64,000 bases of DNA from Sphingomonas faeni (GCF_003053745.1 NZ_QAYE01000002.1:1-64000); one strand, 5' to 3'. Positions 52,097 through 62,503 are shown, counted from the first letter of the stretch. Notes: generated by a model not told the origin, from the letters alone. Numbers and translations: made by a program.

Positions 52097-52591
52097 GTCG
52101 GTGAAGCCCGCGAGGCCTACATCGGGCCCAAGTCCAATGGAGGTGCCTCAGCATGTCGCGATCGACCAGCCCCTTGTTCGTGGATGCCGTGATCGATTGC
52201 ATGGGCGAGGGGAGGGCGCCCACGCATGAAGAGATGATGATCGTCGCGCAGCACATCTGGTCCGATGGCGCGGCATCCCGCTCCGCGTTCGCGTGGAACA
52301 GCTTGTTGATGTCCTCGCCCGATCGTCTCTGTTCGATGCGGGCGGCCGGTCTGGCCTTGCACGGCTCGCGGTAACCTGCCGATGGCGGCGCGCGCGTATC
52401 TGCCGTGATGGACCCCGCGTACGGCAAATGAGCGGGGATGGTCTTGCGGCATGGTCGCTCGTCGCCGCCAAACCAGAATAGCTTCGTTTCTCGCCGTTGC
52501 CGCGACGCGGCGTCATCGACATCCTATCTAGACGATACGAAGCCAGCTCGCCGCTACCAGCCTTGACGGCGATGAACATCAGGATTGCGCC
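52097..52591. other. About 500 bases with gene fragments only
   Basis: Minus-strand frame fragments such as ANAERDAAPSDQMCCATIII and SSCVGALPSP resemble a TetR ligand-domain end, but no complete gene can be drawn. A plus-strand open frame at 52153-52374 (MSRSTSPLFVDAVIDCMGEG) is antisense to these and unsupported. Confidence 0.4.
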
Positions 52592-53608
52592 ATGAAGAAG
52601 ATCGGGTTTCTTTCGTTCGGTCATTGGTCATCATCGGCCCAATCCGCAACGCGGTCCGCCTCGGACGTGTTGCTGCAGTCGATCGACCTAGCCGTCGCTG
52701 CCGAGGAATTGGGCGCCGACGGCGCGTACTTCCGCGTGCATCATTTTGCTCAGCAACTCGCATCGCCCTTCCCGCTGCTGGCCGCGGTCGGCGCCAGGAC
52801 TAGCCGGATCGAGATCGGCACCGGCGTGATCGACATGCGCTACGAGAACCCGTTCTACATGGCCGAGGATGCGGGGTCGGCCGACCTGATCAGCGGTGGC
52901 CGCTTGCAGCTGGGTATCAGCCGCGGCTCGCCCGAACAGGTGGTCGAAGGGTGGCGTCACTTCGGCTACGCACCCGCGGAGGGCGAGACCGACGCCGATA
53001 TGGGCCGCCGGCATGCCGAGGTGCTGCTTGATCTGCTTAAGGGCGACGGCTTCGCGCAGCCGAGGCCAAACCCGATGTTTCCCAATCCACCAGGGTTGTT
53101 GCGTCTCGAACCGCATGCGCCAGGCTTGCGGCGACGCATCTGGTGGGGCTCATCGTCGAACGCCACCGCGGTCTGGGCCGCGCAGAACGGCATGAACTTG
53201 CAAAGCTCGACCCTGAAGGCGGACGAGAGCGGTGAACCGCTTCACGTCCAGCAAGCCAAGCAGATCCGGCTTTATCGTCAGGCCTGGAAGGACGCGGGGC
53301 ATGATTGGGAGCCGCGCGTGTCGGTGTCGCGCTCGATATTCGCACTGATGAACGATCGCGACCGTGCCTATTTCGGGCGCGGCGAAAGCAGCGACCAGAT
53401 CGGCGTGATCGACAACATGCGTGCCGTGTTCGGCCGGTCCTATGCAGCTGAACCTGAGCAGTTGATCGAACAGCTCCGCGCCGACGAGGGGATCGCTGAA
53501 GCCGATACGGTGTTGCTTACGGTGCCGAACCAGCTCGGCGTCGACTACAACGCGCATGTACTGGAGTCCGTCCTGACCCACGTCGCGCCAGCGCTTGGGT
53601 GGCGTTGA
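52592..53608 (+). CDS. LLM-class flavin-dependent oxidoreductase (luciferase-like)
   Basis: 338 residues: MKKIGFLSFGHWSSS, AEELGADGAYFRVHHFAQQL, RTSRIEIGTGVIDMRYENPF, the bacterial luciferase-type TIM barrel with the IGTGV flavin/phosphate region. Needs reduced flavin from a separate reductase. It is a different subfamily from the SsuD-like gene at 47338. It follows the decayed TetR gene, which was probably its divergent regulator. Confidence 0.88.
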   Translation: MKKIGFLSFGHWSSSAQSATRSASDVLLQSIDLAVAAEELGADGAYFRVHHFAQQLASPFPLLAAVGARTSRIEIGTGVIDMRYENPFYMAEDAGSADLISGGRLQLGISRGSPEQVVEGWRHFGYAPAEGETDADMGRRHAEVLLDLLKGDGFAQPRPNPMFPNPPGLLRLEPHAPGLRRRIWWGSSSNATAVWAAQNGMNLQSSTLKADESGEPLHVQQAKQIRLYRQAWKDAGHDWEPRVSVSRSIFALMNDRDRAYFGRGESSDQIGVIDNMRAVFGRSYAAEPEQLIEQLRADEGIAEADTVLLTVPNQLGVDYNAHVLESVLTHVAPALGWR

Positions 53609-53935
53609 GGCGGCGCGGGCTACGGCTTCGCTTGGTTGCACGTTTGACAGTAAACTTCAGATGGCAATTGAAGGTTAACGATGACGATGAAAACGGACTG
53701 TGAATGAGTGTTTGAAGTTGGGAAGTGGGAAGGGCGCCCGAATGTCAAGGTATGGGTCGCCGTTACTATGCTCTCGCCGACAACAGCTTGTTTGAAAACT
53801 AGTCGCTAATTGAGATCGGTCAAATAGGATGTCTATATCCGAACTGTTTTGAATGATAGTTATCGGAACTGTAGAAGTATACGCACAACCGCGCAGATGA
53901 ACGAGTGCCTGACGCTTCTTGCCGCTCATCCGCAA

Positions 53936-54640
53936 TCACGGCTGCTCCTGGCGTCCGCTGGCTTCGCCAAACATCGCTCGCCACTGGGAAGCATAGGCAG
54001 GCGAGTAGACGGTAGACGCGTGATAGGGATTGTTGCCTGCCCGGCCGGGGGCAGAGCGCCATCGAACACGAACTGGTGATCTCGAGGGATACGGAGCGGG
54101 GCATAGGCATGCGCGAGCAGTTCGGTGGTATTTTCGCGCGCGTGGCGTTCGGCCCACCAACGCCCCGGCGGTGTTGCCGATCGTTCGAACAGCCACGGCG
54201 CGGGTTGCCGCCGGGGACCAAACTCATCCTACGGGCTTGAGAACAACACGACGCGGTTCACGGGAAACCTCTTGGCGATGAACGCCGCCATGCCGGCGCC
54301 CTGCGACAGTCCGGACACCACGATCCTCGGCCATAACGGTCTGTCGCCCGGGGTCAGATGCCCCGCCCATCCAAGTTTGGGATGCCTGCGGTCGAGGTAA
54401 CGTATCACGGCGGTCAGACGCGACACGGCGCTTTCGGCGAGCGGATTCGACACCGGTCCCGTCTCACCGAACGCACGTGCGGTTCGGAACCGCGCGGAAT
54501 CCTGGTCCAAGACTGGCGCTCGTTCGCCGTGAAGAACAGTCCATCCAAAACGTCCACCGCATCACGGGTTGGGCAGACGTCCGTCGCTCCCTCCAGTTCG
54601 TCCATCGTGCATGCCGCCCATCCAATCCGAAGGGGTGAGG
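53936..54640 (-). pseudogene. Broken alpha/beta hydrolase (BPSS1187-like)
   Basis: Minus-strand coding pieces in order: AVDVLDGLFFTANERQSWTR, then SRLTAVIRYLDRRHPKLGWA, the nucleophile elbow VVSGLSQGAGMAAFIAKRFP, then VVLFSSP, a TAG at 54229-54231 where related proteins have Trp, the same frame resuming DEFGPRRQPAPWLFERSATP ... RIPRDHQFVFDGALPP, and after a frameshift near 54060 NNPYHASTVYSPAYASQWRA to a stop at 53936. At least one nonsense change and one or two frameshifts. The gap to the LLM gene (53609-53935) holds nothing identifiable. Confidence 0.65.
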
Positions 54641-54782
54641 GCGGGGACTAGCGCGTCAATCGCCCCAACACGCCGAGAGGGGGTCAGCAGTAGCCGTTGT
54701 CGACGCAACGAACGGCAAGTGGGCCGTGGCGGCCGTGTCGATTTGGATGACGAAGCTAGGGAAAGGATCGATGCTCCTGAAA

Positions 54783-56336
54783 TCACTCGTGTACGGCCGC
54801 ATGAGGCGCATCACCGACCGTCGGGTGCCATGCATACCTCAGGCCGCTGTCCTTCACATTCGGTCCAGTGTTCGCCACCATGGCGAGATGCGGACCGAAG
54901 GCGCCGGATACCGGCCTGACGATTTCACCACCCAGCACTGTCCGATCGAATAGTGCGACTTCGTGTTCGCCTCGCTCCGCACGCAACCACGCTTTCCACG
55001 TGACCAGGGTAATAGGCTCGCCTTTCAGACGCTTTTCGAACAGGGGGCGCAAGGCCGTCAGCAGTGTACGCCGGCCGTTCGAGTTCGTCCTTATCGCGTG
55101 ATCCAGGTTGGCGAAATACATCATGCCCCGGCCATAAGGAACGCGCCGGACGCTCTCACGCGAGAAGGGGGCGGAATCAATACGCGATTGCGTCCAGTTC
55201 CGCGCCTCGCTGCCGTAATACTCGGCGGCCCGTCTGTTGATCTCCTCGGCGCACTCCGACCACGGGCGCAACCGCGTCTCGCATGGTAGGGTCGCAGAGA
55301 TGTAGACGGTCAATCCCTCTACGAACCACGGTGCGGCGCTGTCGCCGAAATATCCTACCCAGTTGTGCGTCATCTCGTGCGCGATTGTGGTGCGAAGCCC
55401 GCTCTCGCTCTGACCGGGCAGGAAAGTCGGCGAGCCGACGGTGATCAGGCTGGCGCCATTCGCGACGGAAGCAGTGCCGGTCGCATAGGACGGTGCGTCG
55501 AGTGTCCGGATCAGCAGCAGGTATTGCGGAACACCGAGATACCCGAACGATCGCGACAGGACGCGATACGTCTGACCGGCCCACGTCATCATCGGACGTG
55601 CGTCAAAGGGGGGATGGCCGACCGTATAGGCGTTGAAGTCGTGCCCATAGGTCGACTGACCTGCCGTCAACGGTCCCGCCAGCAGCCAGCGATCGAGCAG
55701 CGCGTCTGGCGGCCCCTGTATCGTGATCGTACCGAGCCCACCGGCCATCACACCGCGCGAACCCTTCACCATTTCCGACAGATCCCACCTCAGCGCGGTT
55801 TGACGAACTCCGGGTAATTCCGGCAGCATGAGCAGACTGCCGGTGTTGCCGCCCAAGCCGTAGCCCGCCGCCTTGACACCGAACGGCGGTCCGCCCTGTC
55901 CAAACGGCGTCACCGTCATTCGGTAGCGCACCGTCACCGGGCCGGATACCGTGCGTGCTGTCGTCCAGCGACGACCAGGACTTTGGTCCGGCATGATCCA
56001 ATCGGCCGTCTGCACGGCGACGGGCCCCCTTTGATCGGTGATCGTAAGATCCATGACAGCCCCCGCGACAGGAACCATACCAGCGAAGCGCAATGGCGCG
56101 ACCAGCGACAGAGGGGCTGGCGATCCGCGCTGCGTTATGCGCTGCTCAACCTCCACACCGATTACTTTGCGAGTGGGATCAGTCTTGGGTCGAAATGTTA
56201 CCGCCAATGAGGATGATTGTGTTGTGGCAGTGTTCGATACGGGCCTGTGGATGGGCGAAGCGGATGCTGGCCATGCCGCCGGTGCTAATACCAGGGCAAG
56301 GCTCAGCCTCGCAGCGATCGAGATCGACGAATGCAT
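54783..56336 (-). CDS. Secreted gluzincin metalloprotease, M1/M61-like
   Basis: 517 residues from the second ATG (56336), with AGGA upstream. Signal peptide (to about residue 27), a beta-rich N-terminal domain, and a zinc-peptidase domain with HEMTHNW (His320, His324) and Glu340 in FVEGLTVY, the H-E-x-x-H-x18-E spacing of gluzincins. Closest in layout to M61 glycyl aminopeptidase-like proteins. Periplasmic or secreted. The divergent neighbour at 56581 encodes an aspartic protease. Confidence 0.82.
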   Translation of the reverse strand: MHSSISIAARLSLALVLAPAAWPASASPIHRPVSNTATTQSSSLAVTFRPKTDPTRKVIGVEVEQRITQRGSPAPLSLVAPLRFAGMVPVAGAVMDLTITDQRGPVAVQTADWIMPDQSPGRRWTTARTVSGPVTVRYRMTVTPFGQGGPPFGVKAAGYGLGGNTGSLLMLPELPGVRQTALRWDLSEMVKGSRGVMAGGLGTITIQGPPDALLDRWLLAGPLTAGQSTYGHDFNAYTVGHPPFDARPMMTWAGQTYRVLSRSFGYLGVPQYLLLIRTLDAPSYATGTASVANGASLITVGSPTFLPGQSESGLRTTIAHEMTHNWVGYFGDSAAPWFVEGLTVYISATLPCETRLRPWSECAEEINRRAAEYYGSEARNWTQSRIDSAPFSRESVRRVPYGRGMMYFANLDHAIRTNSNGRRTLLTALRPLFEKRLKGEPITLVTWKAWLRAERGEHEVALFDRTVLGGEIVRPVSGAFGPHLAMVANTGPNVKDSGLRYAWHPTVGDAPHAAVHE

Positions 56337-56580
56337 CCTTGTCATTCCTGTCTAAAAACTGGGGGAGGGCGATCTCTTGGAGGCCACTGCAGCCGTCCGC
56401 GCTGGTTGCGCAATCGTCACCAACAGACACCAGCCGACGACCCAGGTGACGTGCATCGATTGCCAGCGCTGAAGCCTAAAAATCATGGTTTAAGAACGTC
56501 GTAGTCCGTACGAGAGGTGTCGACTAAAGCATGTGCTCGCGTTATATGATATAGCATACCTTCCACTGGAGGGCTTGAAA

Positions 56581-57984
56581 GTGAAATTCGAGAGCTGGTC
56601 CCGCTTTACCTTCTGCTGCGAGGGGAGCGCAGTCGCGGCAATCCTGCTCGGCGGATCTATTCCCGCCCAGTCGCCGCGTCGCTCGACCGTGGAGGTTGCA
56701 GCGCTCATCGAAGACGCTGCCGCAGGTGACCCCGCACCGAGCGCGGCGGCGATGAAACAGGCAAGAGGCCCAGCGGAAACGGCACTGCTACGTGCTCGGT
56801 GGGCGGCTCTACGGCTTGACACCCGGACCGCTGAGCGTGAACTCGCCGCCTATTTCGCGTCCGGGGACACGGATCCCAGGCGTCATTCCATTGCTCTTTC
56901 CACCCGTGTCGACGTGGCCTTCGCCGCAGGCTCTTATGCGCAGGCAGTGAAAGCGATCAGCACTTGGCAATCCCTGCACGTATCGAGTCGGACCGCGGAT
57001 GAGACGGCCAGCATGGCGCAGGAACTGGGAATCGCGAGTCTTCTCGCCAACCAACCTCGCCAGACAGTCATCGGCGGAATGCCGGCCAGTATCCCGACGA
57101 TGCGCGACAAGGCAGGGCTCGTACGCGCGGACGTGGCGATCAATGGTCTGACGCAGAATGCCATTCTTGACACAGGTGCCAACCTGTCGGTCATGTCGGT
57201 ATCCGCTGCGAAGCGACTGGGTTTGCGCATACTCGCTGGCGCGGGGAGCATCGCTAGCCCCAGTTCAGGCCAGATCGCCACACGCGTGGCGGTCGCCGAT
57301 CGGCTTATCATCGCCGGTGTCGAACTGGCGCATTTCGCCTTCTTGGTCATGAACGACGCGCAGCTCAGTTTTCCTATTGCGGGGGGCTATCAGATCGACG
57401 CGATCGTGGGATTTCCGGTTTTCCGCGCGCTCGGCCGAGTGCGTTTCGACCGGGCAGGGGGATTTGCCGTGGGAAGGTCGGCGGGCCCCGCGTTGGCGGG
57501 TGATACTCTGCGCGCAAGCGGGAATGACCTGTACGTGCTCGCGAACGTCGACAAGGTCCCTGTGACGCTGCACCTCGATACGGGCGCTGCGAGCAGCGGG
57601 CTCACCAGCCTGTTCGCCAAACGCCATCCGCAGTTGATAGCAGGATTGGCGCGCGGGTCGGAAAAGATCATGGGGATAGGTGGCAATACGATCGTGGCGC
57701 AAACTGCCCTATGGAGGGATGTCAAGATGTCAGTCGGAACGGCATCGACATCATTGCCGCAGATCACCATCGCTCTCGATCTGCCAGCAGGTAGGAAGGA
57801 GAAAAGGTTGGACGCGATCGGCCAGGATGTACTCGGAGCTTTCGCGTCCTACACTCTAGACTTCGACACTATGGGCTTCGAGCTGGGGAAACCGACGGGA
57901 TACGTCTCGAAAATTTCAGCTTCCCGCTCGCGACTCCGCATTCCGATAGCGGATCTACGAGCCTCACGCTGCCGGCAGTGGTAG
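56581..57984 (+). CDS. Double retropepsin-like aspartic protease
   Basis: 467 residues from the GTG at 56581, eight bases after GGAGG. A leader with hydrophobic stretch (to about residue 30) and a helical region (about 35-160, TPR-like) precede two retropepsin-like domains, each with its own active-site motif: ILDTGANLSVMS (Asp197) and HLDTGAASSGLT (Asp333). Two halves in one chain could form the active dimer by themselves, as in pepsins. Periplasmic location likely. Target unknown. Confidence 0.8.
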   Translation: MKFESWSRFTFCCEGSAVAAILLGGSIPAQSPRRSTVEVAALIEDAAAGDPAPSAAAMKQARGPAETALLRARWAALRLDTRTAERELAAYFASGDTDPRRHSIALSTRVDVAFAAGSYAQAVKAISTWQSLHVSSRTADETASMAQELGIASLLANQPRQTVIGGMPASIPTMRDKAGLVRADVAINGLTQNAILDTGANLSVMSVSAAKRLGLRILAGAGSIASPSSGQIATRVAVADRLIIAGVELAHFAFLVMNDAQLSFPIAGGYQIDAIVGFPVFRALGRVRFDRAGGFAVGRSAGPALAGDTLRASGNDLYVLANVDKVPVTLHLDTGAASSGLTSLFAKRHPQLIAGLARGSEKIMGIGGNTIVAQTALWRDVKMSVGTASTSLPQITIALDLPAGRKEKRLDAIGQDVLGAFASYTLDFDTMGFELGKPTGYVSKISASRSRLRIPIADLRASRCRQW

Positions 57985-58047
57985 GGCTCCCGCCAAGGCT
58001 GGTAGGAGACGCAAATTGGCCGCATTTGGTGTGCTAGCGGATCGTGC

Positions 58048-58377
58048 ATGAACTATCTCATGCTAGCGATCGCGATCGTCTCCGAGGTTTGTGCTACGAC
58101 TGCAATGAAGCAGTCCAATGGTTTCACTCGCATGCCTTGGACGTTCGTTACCGTCATCGGCTACGGTATTGCCTTCTACTTCCTGTCACTGACTCTACGT
58201 ACGATCCCGACAGGCATTGCATACGCTATATGGTCAGGCGTCGGCATCGTCCTGATTTCAACGGCTGCATGGGCATTACAGGGTCAAAAGCTCGATGCCG
58301 CTGCTGTCATTGGCATGGGCCTGATCATCGCCGGCGTCATCGTCATGAACGTTTTTTCGAACGCTTCAGGCCACTGA
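58048..58377 (+). CDS. SMR-family multidrug exporter (EmrE/QacE-like)
   Basis: 109 residues, four transmembrane helices. The essential acidic residue is Glu13 in AIVSEVCATTAMKQSNGFTR; the third helix has YAIWSGVGIVLIS. It exports lipophilic cations in exchange for protons as a dimer. Single gene; no partner subunit alongside. Confidence 0.92.
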   Translation: MNYLMLAIAIVSEVCATTAMKQSNGFTRMPWTFVTVIGYGIAFYFLSLTLRTIPTGIAYAIWSGVGIVLISTAAWALQGQKLDAAAVIGMGLIIAGVIVMNVFSNASGH

Positions 58378-58671
58378 GGCCGGCTGCGGATTTCTTCTCG
58401 TTTATCCCAGCAGGCAGTTGATCCGACCGCCACCAGCTTCTGCCCACTAGATCAACGGACGGATGAAGCGGGGAAGCGGGCGAAAGCGCTCAAATGGCCG
58501 AGTATGGGGCTCCGCGTTATCCTACGTCTATTCGGTTCGTTGCGGCAGGTCGGCAAGGGGCTTACTTCCGGAGCGAGGCCGAGGAGCGGTGACGGATCCG
58601 CTCCTTGGGGGGCTCCGGGCTCTGTTCGAAATCGCGAATTCGGCGAACAACTGCTGAGCGCCGCTCGGTAA

Positions 58672-60132
58672 TCACATCGGCACTGGCAGTGCCACGCGGT
58701 AGACCAATATTCGGTTATCGTTGTCGACATCGGAATCGCAGGATTGGCCGGACATCTGGCAATGCCGTGCAATGAAGTCGTTGTCGTTGCCGACGAGTAG
58801 GAAATAATCGTTTGGATGGTCCTGCTCCAGCACAGGCACGAGATCCATCGCCTCCCATTTTTCAGACAGGTCCGCGACGGTCAGTCCGACGCGTGCCAGC
58901 TGGACCGGGTTGAGCATGTTGATAAACTCGACCCGATCGGCCGGAACGATGCCGGTTTTCAACGTTGTGCCGGCCGGGCTCCGCAACACGGACGCTGTGC
59001 CGGTCTCGTACGGCGTACCAGCAAGATCGGTCGCGCCGGTGGTGTCGACGAGTAGGATGCTTTTGTAGACGACGGGCGTCGTCTTCTCCGCGCCGCGACC
59101 CGCGGCATCGCGTGCGAGCATCAGGAACCTATGATCGTCGAGCGCGAGGATCTCGCTTTGCGCCGCGGTGCGGTTGGCCGCGCTGCCATCACCGCGGTGG
59201 GTATAGGCGGGCAGTTGCACCACGTGATGCGCGATCGGGTGCGTGGGCGTTGGCGTGTGGCTCAGGTCATACACGAGGACTCGCGTGTTGATCCTACCGG
59301 CTGCGTTGCCGGTGGCGCTGTCCTGCATAAGCGCGCTTTGCAGTGCCACGAACAGCGTGCGACCGTCGGGCGACAGCGACATGCCCTCCGGCCCCTGGTT
59401 GTTGCGCCGTCCGGTCTCGGGTGTTTGCAACGATCCGAAATAGGTTCGTCCGGCCCGTTGTGGCGTGATCGCGGAGGGGGGACGGATCACGCCGCGCAAG
59501 CGACCCTGCCGATCGAAATAATAGATGTTCGCGGTGTATTCATCGCCGATGTAGAAGCCGCCGTCGCGTGTGAATTGCAGCGATTCCGCATCGAACGATA
59601 CCTTGCCGGCGCCCGTGCCGCTGGCCGGGGCGGGAAGAACGATGCCGCGCTCGGTAAGTGTGCCCGGCCCCGGATCGGCGCCGGTGAAGGGCTGGCCGCG
59701 AAAGTCCCGCAGTTCCAGGCCACCATCGGGTATGAGACCGAGCGTGCCACTGGCCGGCGTGAAGCGGACGTGGAAGCGGTTCAGCCGTGCGGGATAATCG
59801 AAGAAGAGCTTGGCCGCGGGATCGTTGCGACCCCGATCGGGCAGGGTCCAGAGCACACCTTCATAGTGATCGCCGACCCGCTTCCAGCTGTCGCGCGCGA
59901 TCTTCAGCGAGGAGAAGGAACCGAGCGTATCGCCGAGAAAATCGACCGTGTCCGCCGACAGCATTCCTGCGCCGACCAAGCCCTGATCGACATAGGTCCG
60001 GCCGTGCAGTGAGACGCTGCGCGCGCCGACGGTCCGATCCTGATGGGGGCGGGTAATGGCCTCCTCGCCGCCAGTGAAGGCGGTGAGGAGACCCATCAGG
60101 ATCAGCAGGGCCGGCAGGCGTCTAGAATGCAA
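58672..60132 (-). CDS. Esterase-like phytase-domain protein, exported
   Basis: About 486 residues if it starts at the TTG at 60132, which gives a good leader (MHSRRLPALLILMGLLTAF); an ATG at 60096 is the alternative. The rest is one 'esterase-like activity of phytase' domain: VSFDAESLQFTRDGGFYIGD, NNQGPEGMSLSPDGRTLFVA, DRVEFINMLNP and a calcium-propeller-like end (GNDNDFI ... DVDNDNRILVYRV). Likely releases phosphate from organic phosphates outside the inner membrane. Its start lies inside the end of the TonB receptor gene, so the two are one operon. Confidence 0.8.
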   Translation of the reverse strand: MHSRRLPALLILMGLLTAFTGGEEAITRPHQDRTVGARSVSLHGRTYVDQGLVGAGMLSADTVDFLGDTLGSFSSLKIARDSWKRVGDHYEGVLWTLPDRGRNDPAAKLFFDYPARLNRFHVRFTPASGTLGLIPDGGLELRDFRGQPFTGADPGPGTLTERGIVLPAPASGTGAGKVSFDAESLQFTRDGGFYIGDEYTANIYYFDRQGRLRGVIRPPSAITPQRAGRTYFGSLQTPETGRRNNQGPEGMSLSPDGRTLFVALQSALMQDSATGNAAGRINTRVLVYDLSHTPTPTHPIAHHVVQLPAYTHRGDGSAANRTAAQSEILALDDHRFLMLARDAAGRGAEKTTPVVYKSILLVDTTGATDLAGTPYETGTASVLRSPAGTTLKTGIVPADRVEFINMLNPVQLARVGLTVADLSEKWEAMDLVPVLEQDHPNDYFLLVGNDNDFIARHCQMSGQSCDSDVDNDNRILVYRVALPVPM

Positions 60133-62503
60133 CGCCGAGGGTTCCGAAGACCTGCCGAGGTGCCGACGAATGGAATACCAGGATCGATCCCGTGGGGTCG
60201 CTCGGCGCGAACACGCTGCTGTCGAAATTGGAGGCATAGCGCTTGTCCGTCAGGTTGGTGACGTTCAACGACAGCTTCGTGTTCTTCAGCGGGCCGAAGT
60301 CGTCGAAGCTGTAGCTGAGACCGAGATCCACCGTAGCATACCCACCGAACCCCTGGTCGTTGGTATAGGTATAATAGCGCTTGCCCGTATATTTACCCAG
60401 CACCGAAGCGGAGAAGCCGCCCTGCGTCAGCGTCAGCATGCTTGAATAGAGCTGCTTCGGCGTATCTACCTGCTGCTTGCCATCGGTGGCGTAGAGCACG
60501 CAGGTGGTCGTGCAGAAGTTCAGATCTTGGTCATAGGTCGTCTTGTTCAGCGACGCCGAATTATACCAGGTCACCCACAGTGCGGGCTTTACCAGCACGC
60601 CCAGCTCGACGCCCCGGGCGGTGACGCTGCCGGCATTGTGGAAGGAGTTGCCGCAGCCCGGGTTCTGCTGCTGGTTCGTCGGGCAAGGGTTATACTGCAG
60701 CAAGCGGTCGTCGAACTTCACCCAATAGCCGGTCAGCGACACCTGCAGCATCCGGCTGACATACCGATAGCCGCCCTCGACGCTGCGCGACGTTTCCGGT
60801 TTCAGCGTCGATCCCTGGACGTTCCAGATCGCCTGGGTCACCGATTGCGGCCCGAGCTTGAAGCCGCCCTGGTACATCGCAATGTTCTCGGCATAGCTTG
60901 CGAACAGCTCGTGCCCGTGCGTGACTTCCCAGCGTACACCCGCCTCCGGAAGGAAGTAATCTTTGGCAACCAGCGTACCGGTTGCGAACTGAGTCGACGC
61001 CGGTGGTACGGCCTTGGCGATGCCAGGCACCGCGCGGGCATCGGAACGTGAATACGTGCCCTTGAACCCGAAATCGAAGCTCAGTTCATCGTCGAGCAGC
61101 GACACCGTGTCCTGCATGTAGAATTGCCGCGTCGTCCAGTCGGTCTCCTGGACCCACTGCGCCATCGCCGGCTGGCCGCCGAGGAACTGTCCCAAGTTGA
61201 TGGGGCCCTTCACCTCGTTGCGGATATAGCGCGCCGCGCTGCTGGTGTTGCCCTCAGTCCAGACGCCTGCTTCGAAATGGTTGAAGCCTATGCGCCAGCT
61301 CAGGCTGCCGAGGATGCCGTCGCGGTCGATGGTATAACGCGTGTCGCGAATCTGCACCGGCAGGTCGTCCGCGGTGGTTGCGGTGCCCTGTGTCGAGAGC
61401 CCGGAGATAAAGTTGTTGCCGGCACCCTTGTCGGTATGGCGATAGCCCTGGACACGCGCGCTCAGGCCCTTGGCGATGTCAATGTCCGCCGCAAGATAGG
61501 AGAGTTCGTCGTTCCGCAGGATCTGGCCATTGGTGTAGGTGACGTCGCCGCTCTTCTCCGGCAGCACCGAGGGCGCGCACTTGATCGGCGTCGTCGTCAC
61601 GGCGCAGGCGTTGCGGCTGAGATAGGTCTGCCAGTCGGGCGCGTAACCGCCGAGATCCCAACCGCGACGTCCCAGCGTTTCCTTGGACAGATAGGCATCG
61701 TCGGCCTGGTTGGTGCGCGAGATGTCGGCAAAGGCGGTAAGGCGGAAGCCGTCGGTCTTGTACATGATCTTGGCGTTGATCTGCTTGCTGGTGGACCGGG
61801 TATGGGCGCCTTGATCGACGAACAGGTCCTGTCGGGCATATTGGCCTGAGACATAGGCCGACAGGCCTTCATACTCGCCGGTGTCGAGGCGGACGAAGGT
61901 GCGCAGGGCGTTCTCGCTGCCGACGGTCTGGCTGATCTTGAGACCGAGATCTTTGCTCGGATTGCTGCTGGTGTACATCACCGCGCCGCCGAGATTACTG
62001 GTCGAGGCGATGCCGAGTCCGGCGATCCCCGTCGCGAGATCGGCACGACCCAGATTCTCCGAGATCAATGCGCGGCTGATCGTGAGGCCGTTGTAGTTGT
62101 TATAGGCGCCGTCGCCGAGCGGCATCTCGTCGAGCGTGTAGCCGAGATGCGTCGTGCTGAAACCGCGAACCTGCAGCGACATCGACTGTTCGTTGAGGCC
62201 CAGCGCATCGATCGACTGCGCGCTGACACCGGGCAGCATGTTCAGCGCCTTCTGAATGCTGGTACCGGGCGGCAGCGCGTCGAGGTTCGCCGGCAACAAA
62301 GTCGATACAGAGCGGGTTTCACCGGCGCCGACCACCACAATGTCGGCGGCGGTGTCGGCATCTGCGGTGGTCTCGGCATTCTGGAACTGGGGATCGGCAG
62401 ACTGGGCATGCGCACCGGGAGCGAACGCAGTCAGTGCGGCGGACGCCATCAGAACGGCGTAGCCGTGACCGATGCGCAGTCCGCGGCGCGAAAAATATGT
62501 CAT
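60122..62503 (-). CDS. TonB-dependent outer-membrane receptor
   Basis: 793 residues from the ATG at 62503, with AGGGA upstream. Signal peptide (to about residue 33), possible TonB box (ADIVVVGAGE), plug domain with GLNEQSMSLQVRGFSTTHLG, and a beta-barrel ending in FGTLGVAF with a terminal Phe. The plug lacks the usual LQGPQG-type run. Co-encoded with a phytase-like enzyme, so an organic phosphate or a released product is a reasonable guess for the ligand. Confidence 0.88.
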   Translation of the reverse strand: MTYFSRRGLRIGHGYAVLMASAALTAFAPGAHAQSADPQFQNAETTADADTAADIVVVGAGETRSVSTLLPANLDALPPGTSIQKALNMLPGVSAQSIDALGLNEQSMSLQVRGFSTTHLGYTLDEMPLGDGAYNNYNGLTISRALISENLGRADLATGIAGLGIASTSNLGGAVMYTSSNPSKDLGLKISQTVGSENALRTFVRLDTGEYEGLSAYVSGQYARQDLFVDQGAHTRSTSKQINAKIMYKTDGFRLTAFADISRTNQADDAYLSKETLGRRGWDLGGYAPDWQTYLSRNACAVTTTPIKCAPSVLPEKSGDVTYTNGQILRNDELSYLAADIDIAKGLSARVQGYRHTDKGAGNNFISGLSTQGTATTADDLPVQIRDTRYTIDRDGILGSLSWRIGFNHFEAGVWTEGNTSSAARYIRNEVKGPINLGQFLGGQPAMAQWVQETDWTTRQFYMQDTVSLLDDELSFDFGFKGTYSRSDARAVPGIAKAVPPASTQFATGTLVAKDYFLPEAGVRWEVTHGHELFASYAENIAMYQGGFKLGPQSVTQAIWNVQGSTLKPETSRSVEGGYRYVSRMLQVSLTGYWVKFDDRLLQYNPCPTNQQQNPGCGNSFHNAGSVTARGVELGVLVKPALWVTWYNSASLNKTTYDQDLNFCTTTCVLYATDGKQQVDTPKQLYSSMLTLTQGGFSASVLGKYTGKRYYTYTNDQGFGGYATVDLGLSYSFDDFGPLKNTKLSLNVTNLTDKRYASNFDSSVFAPSDPTGSILVFHSSAPRQVFGTLGVAF

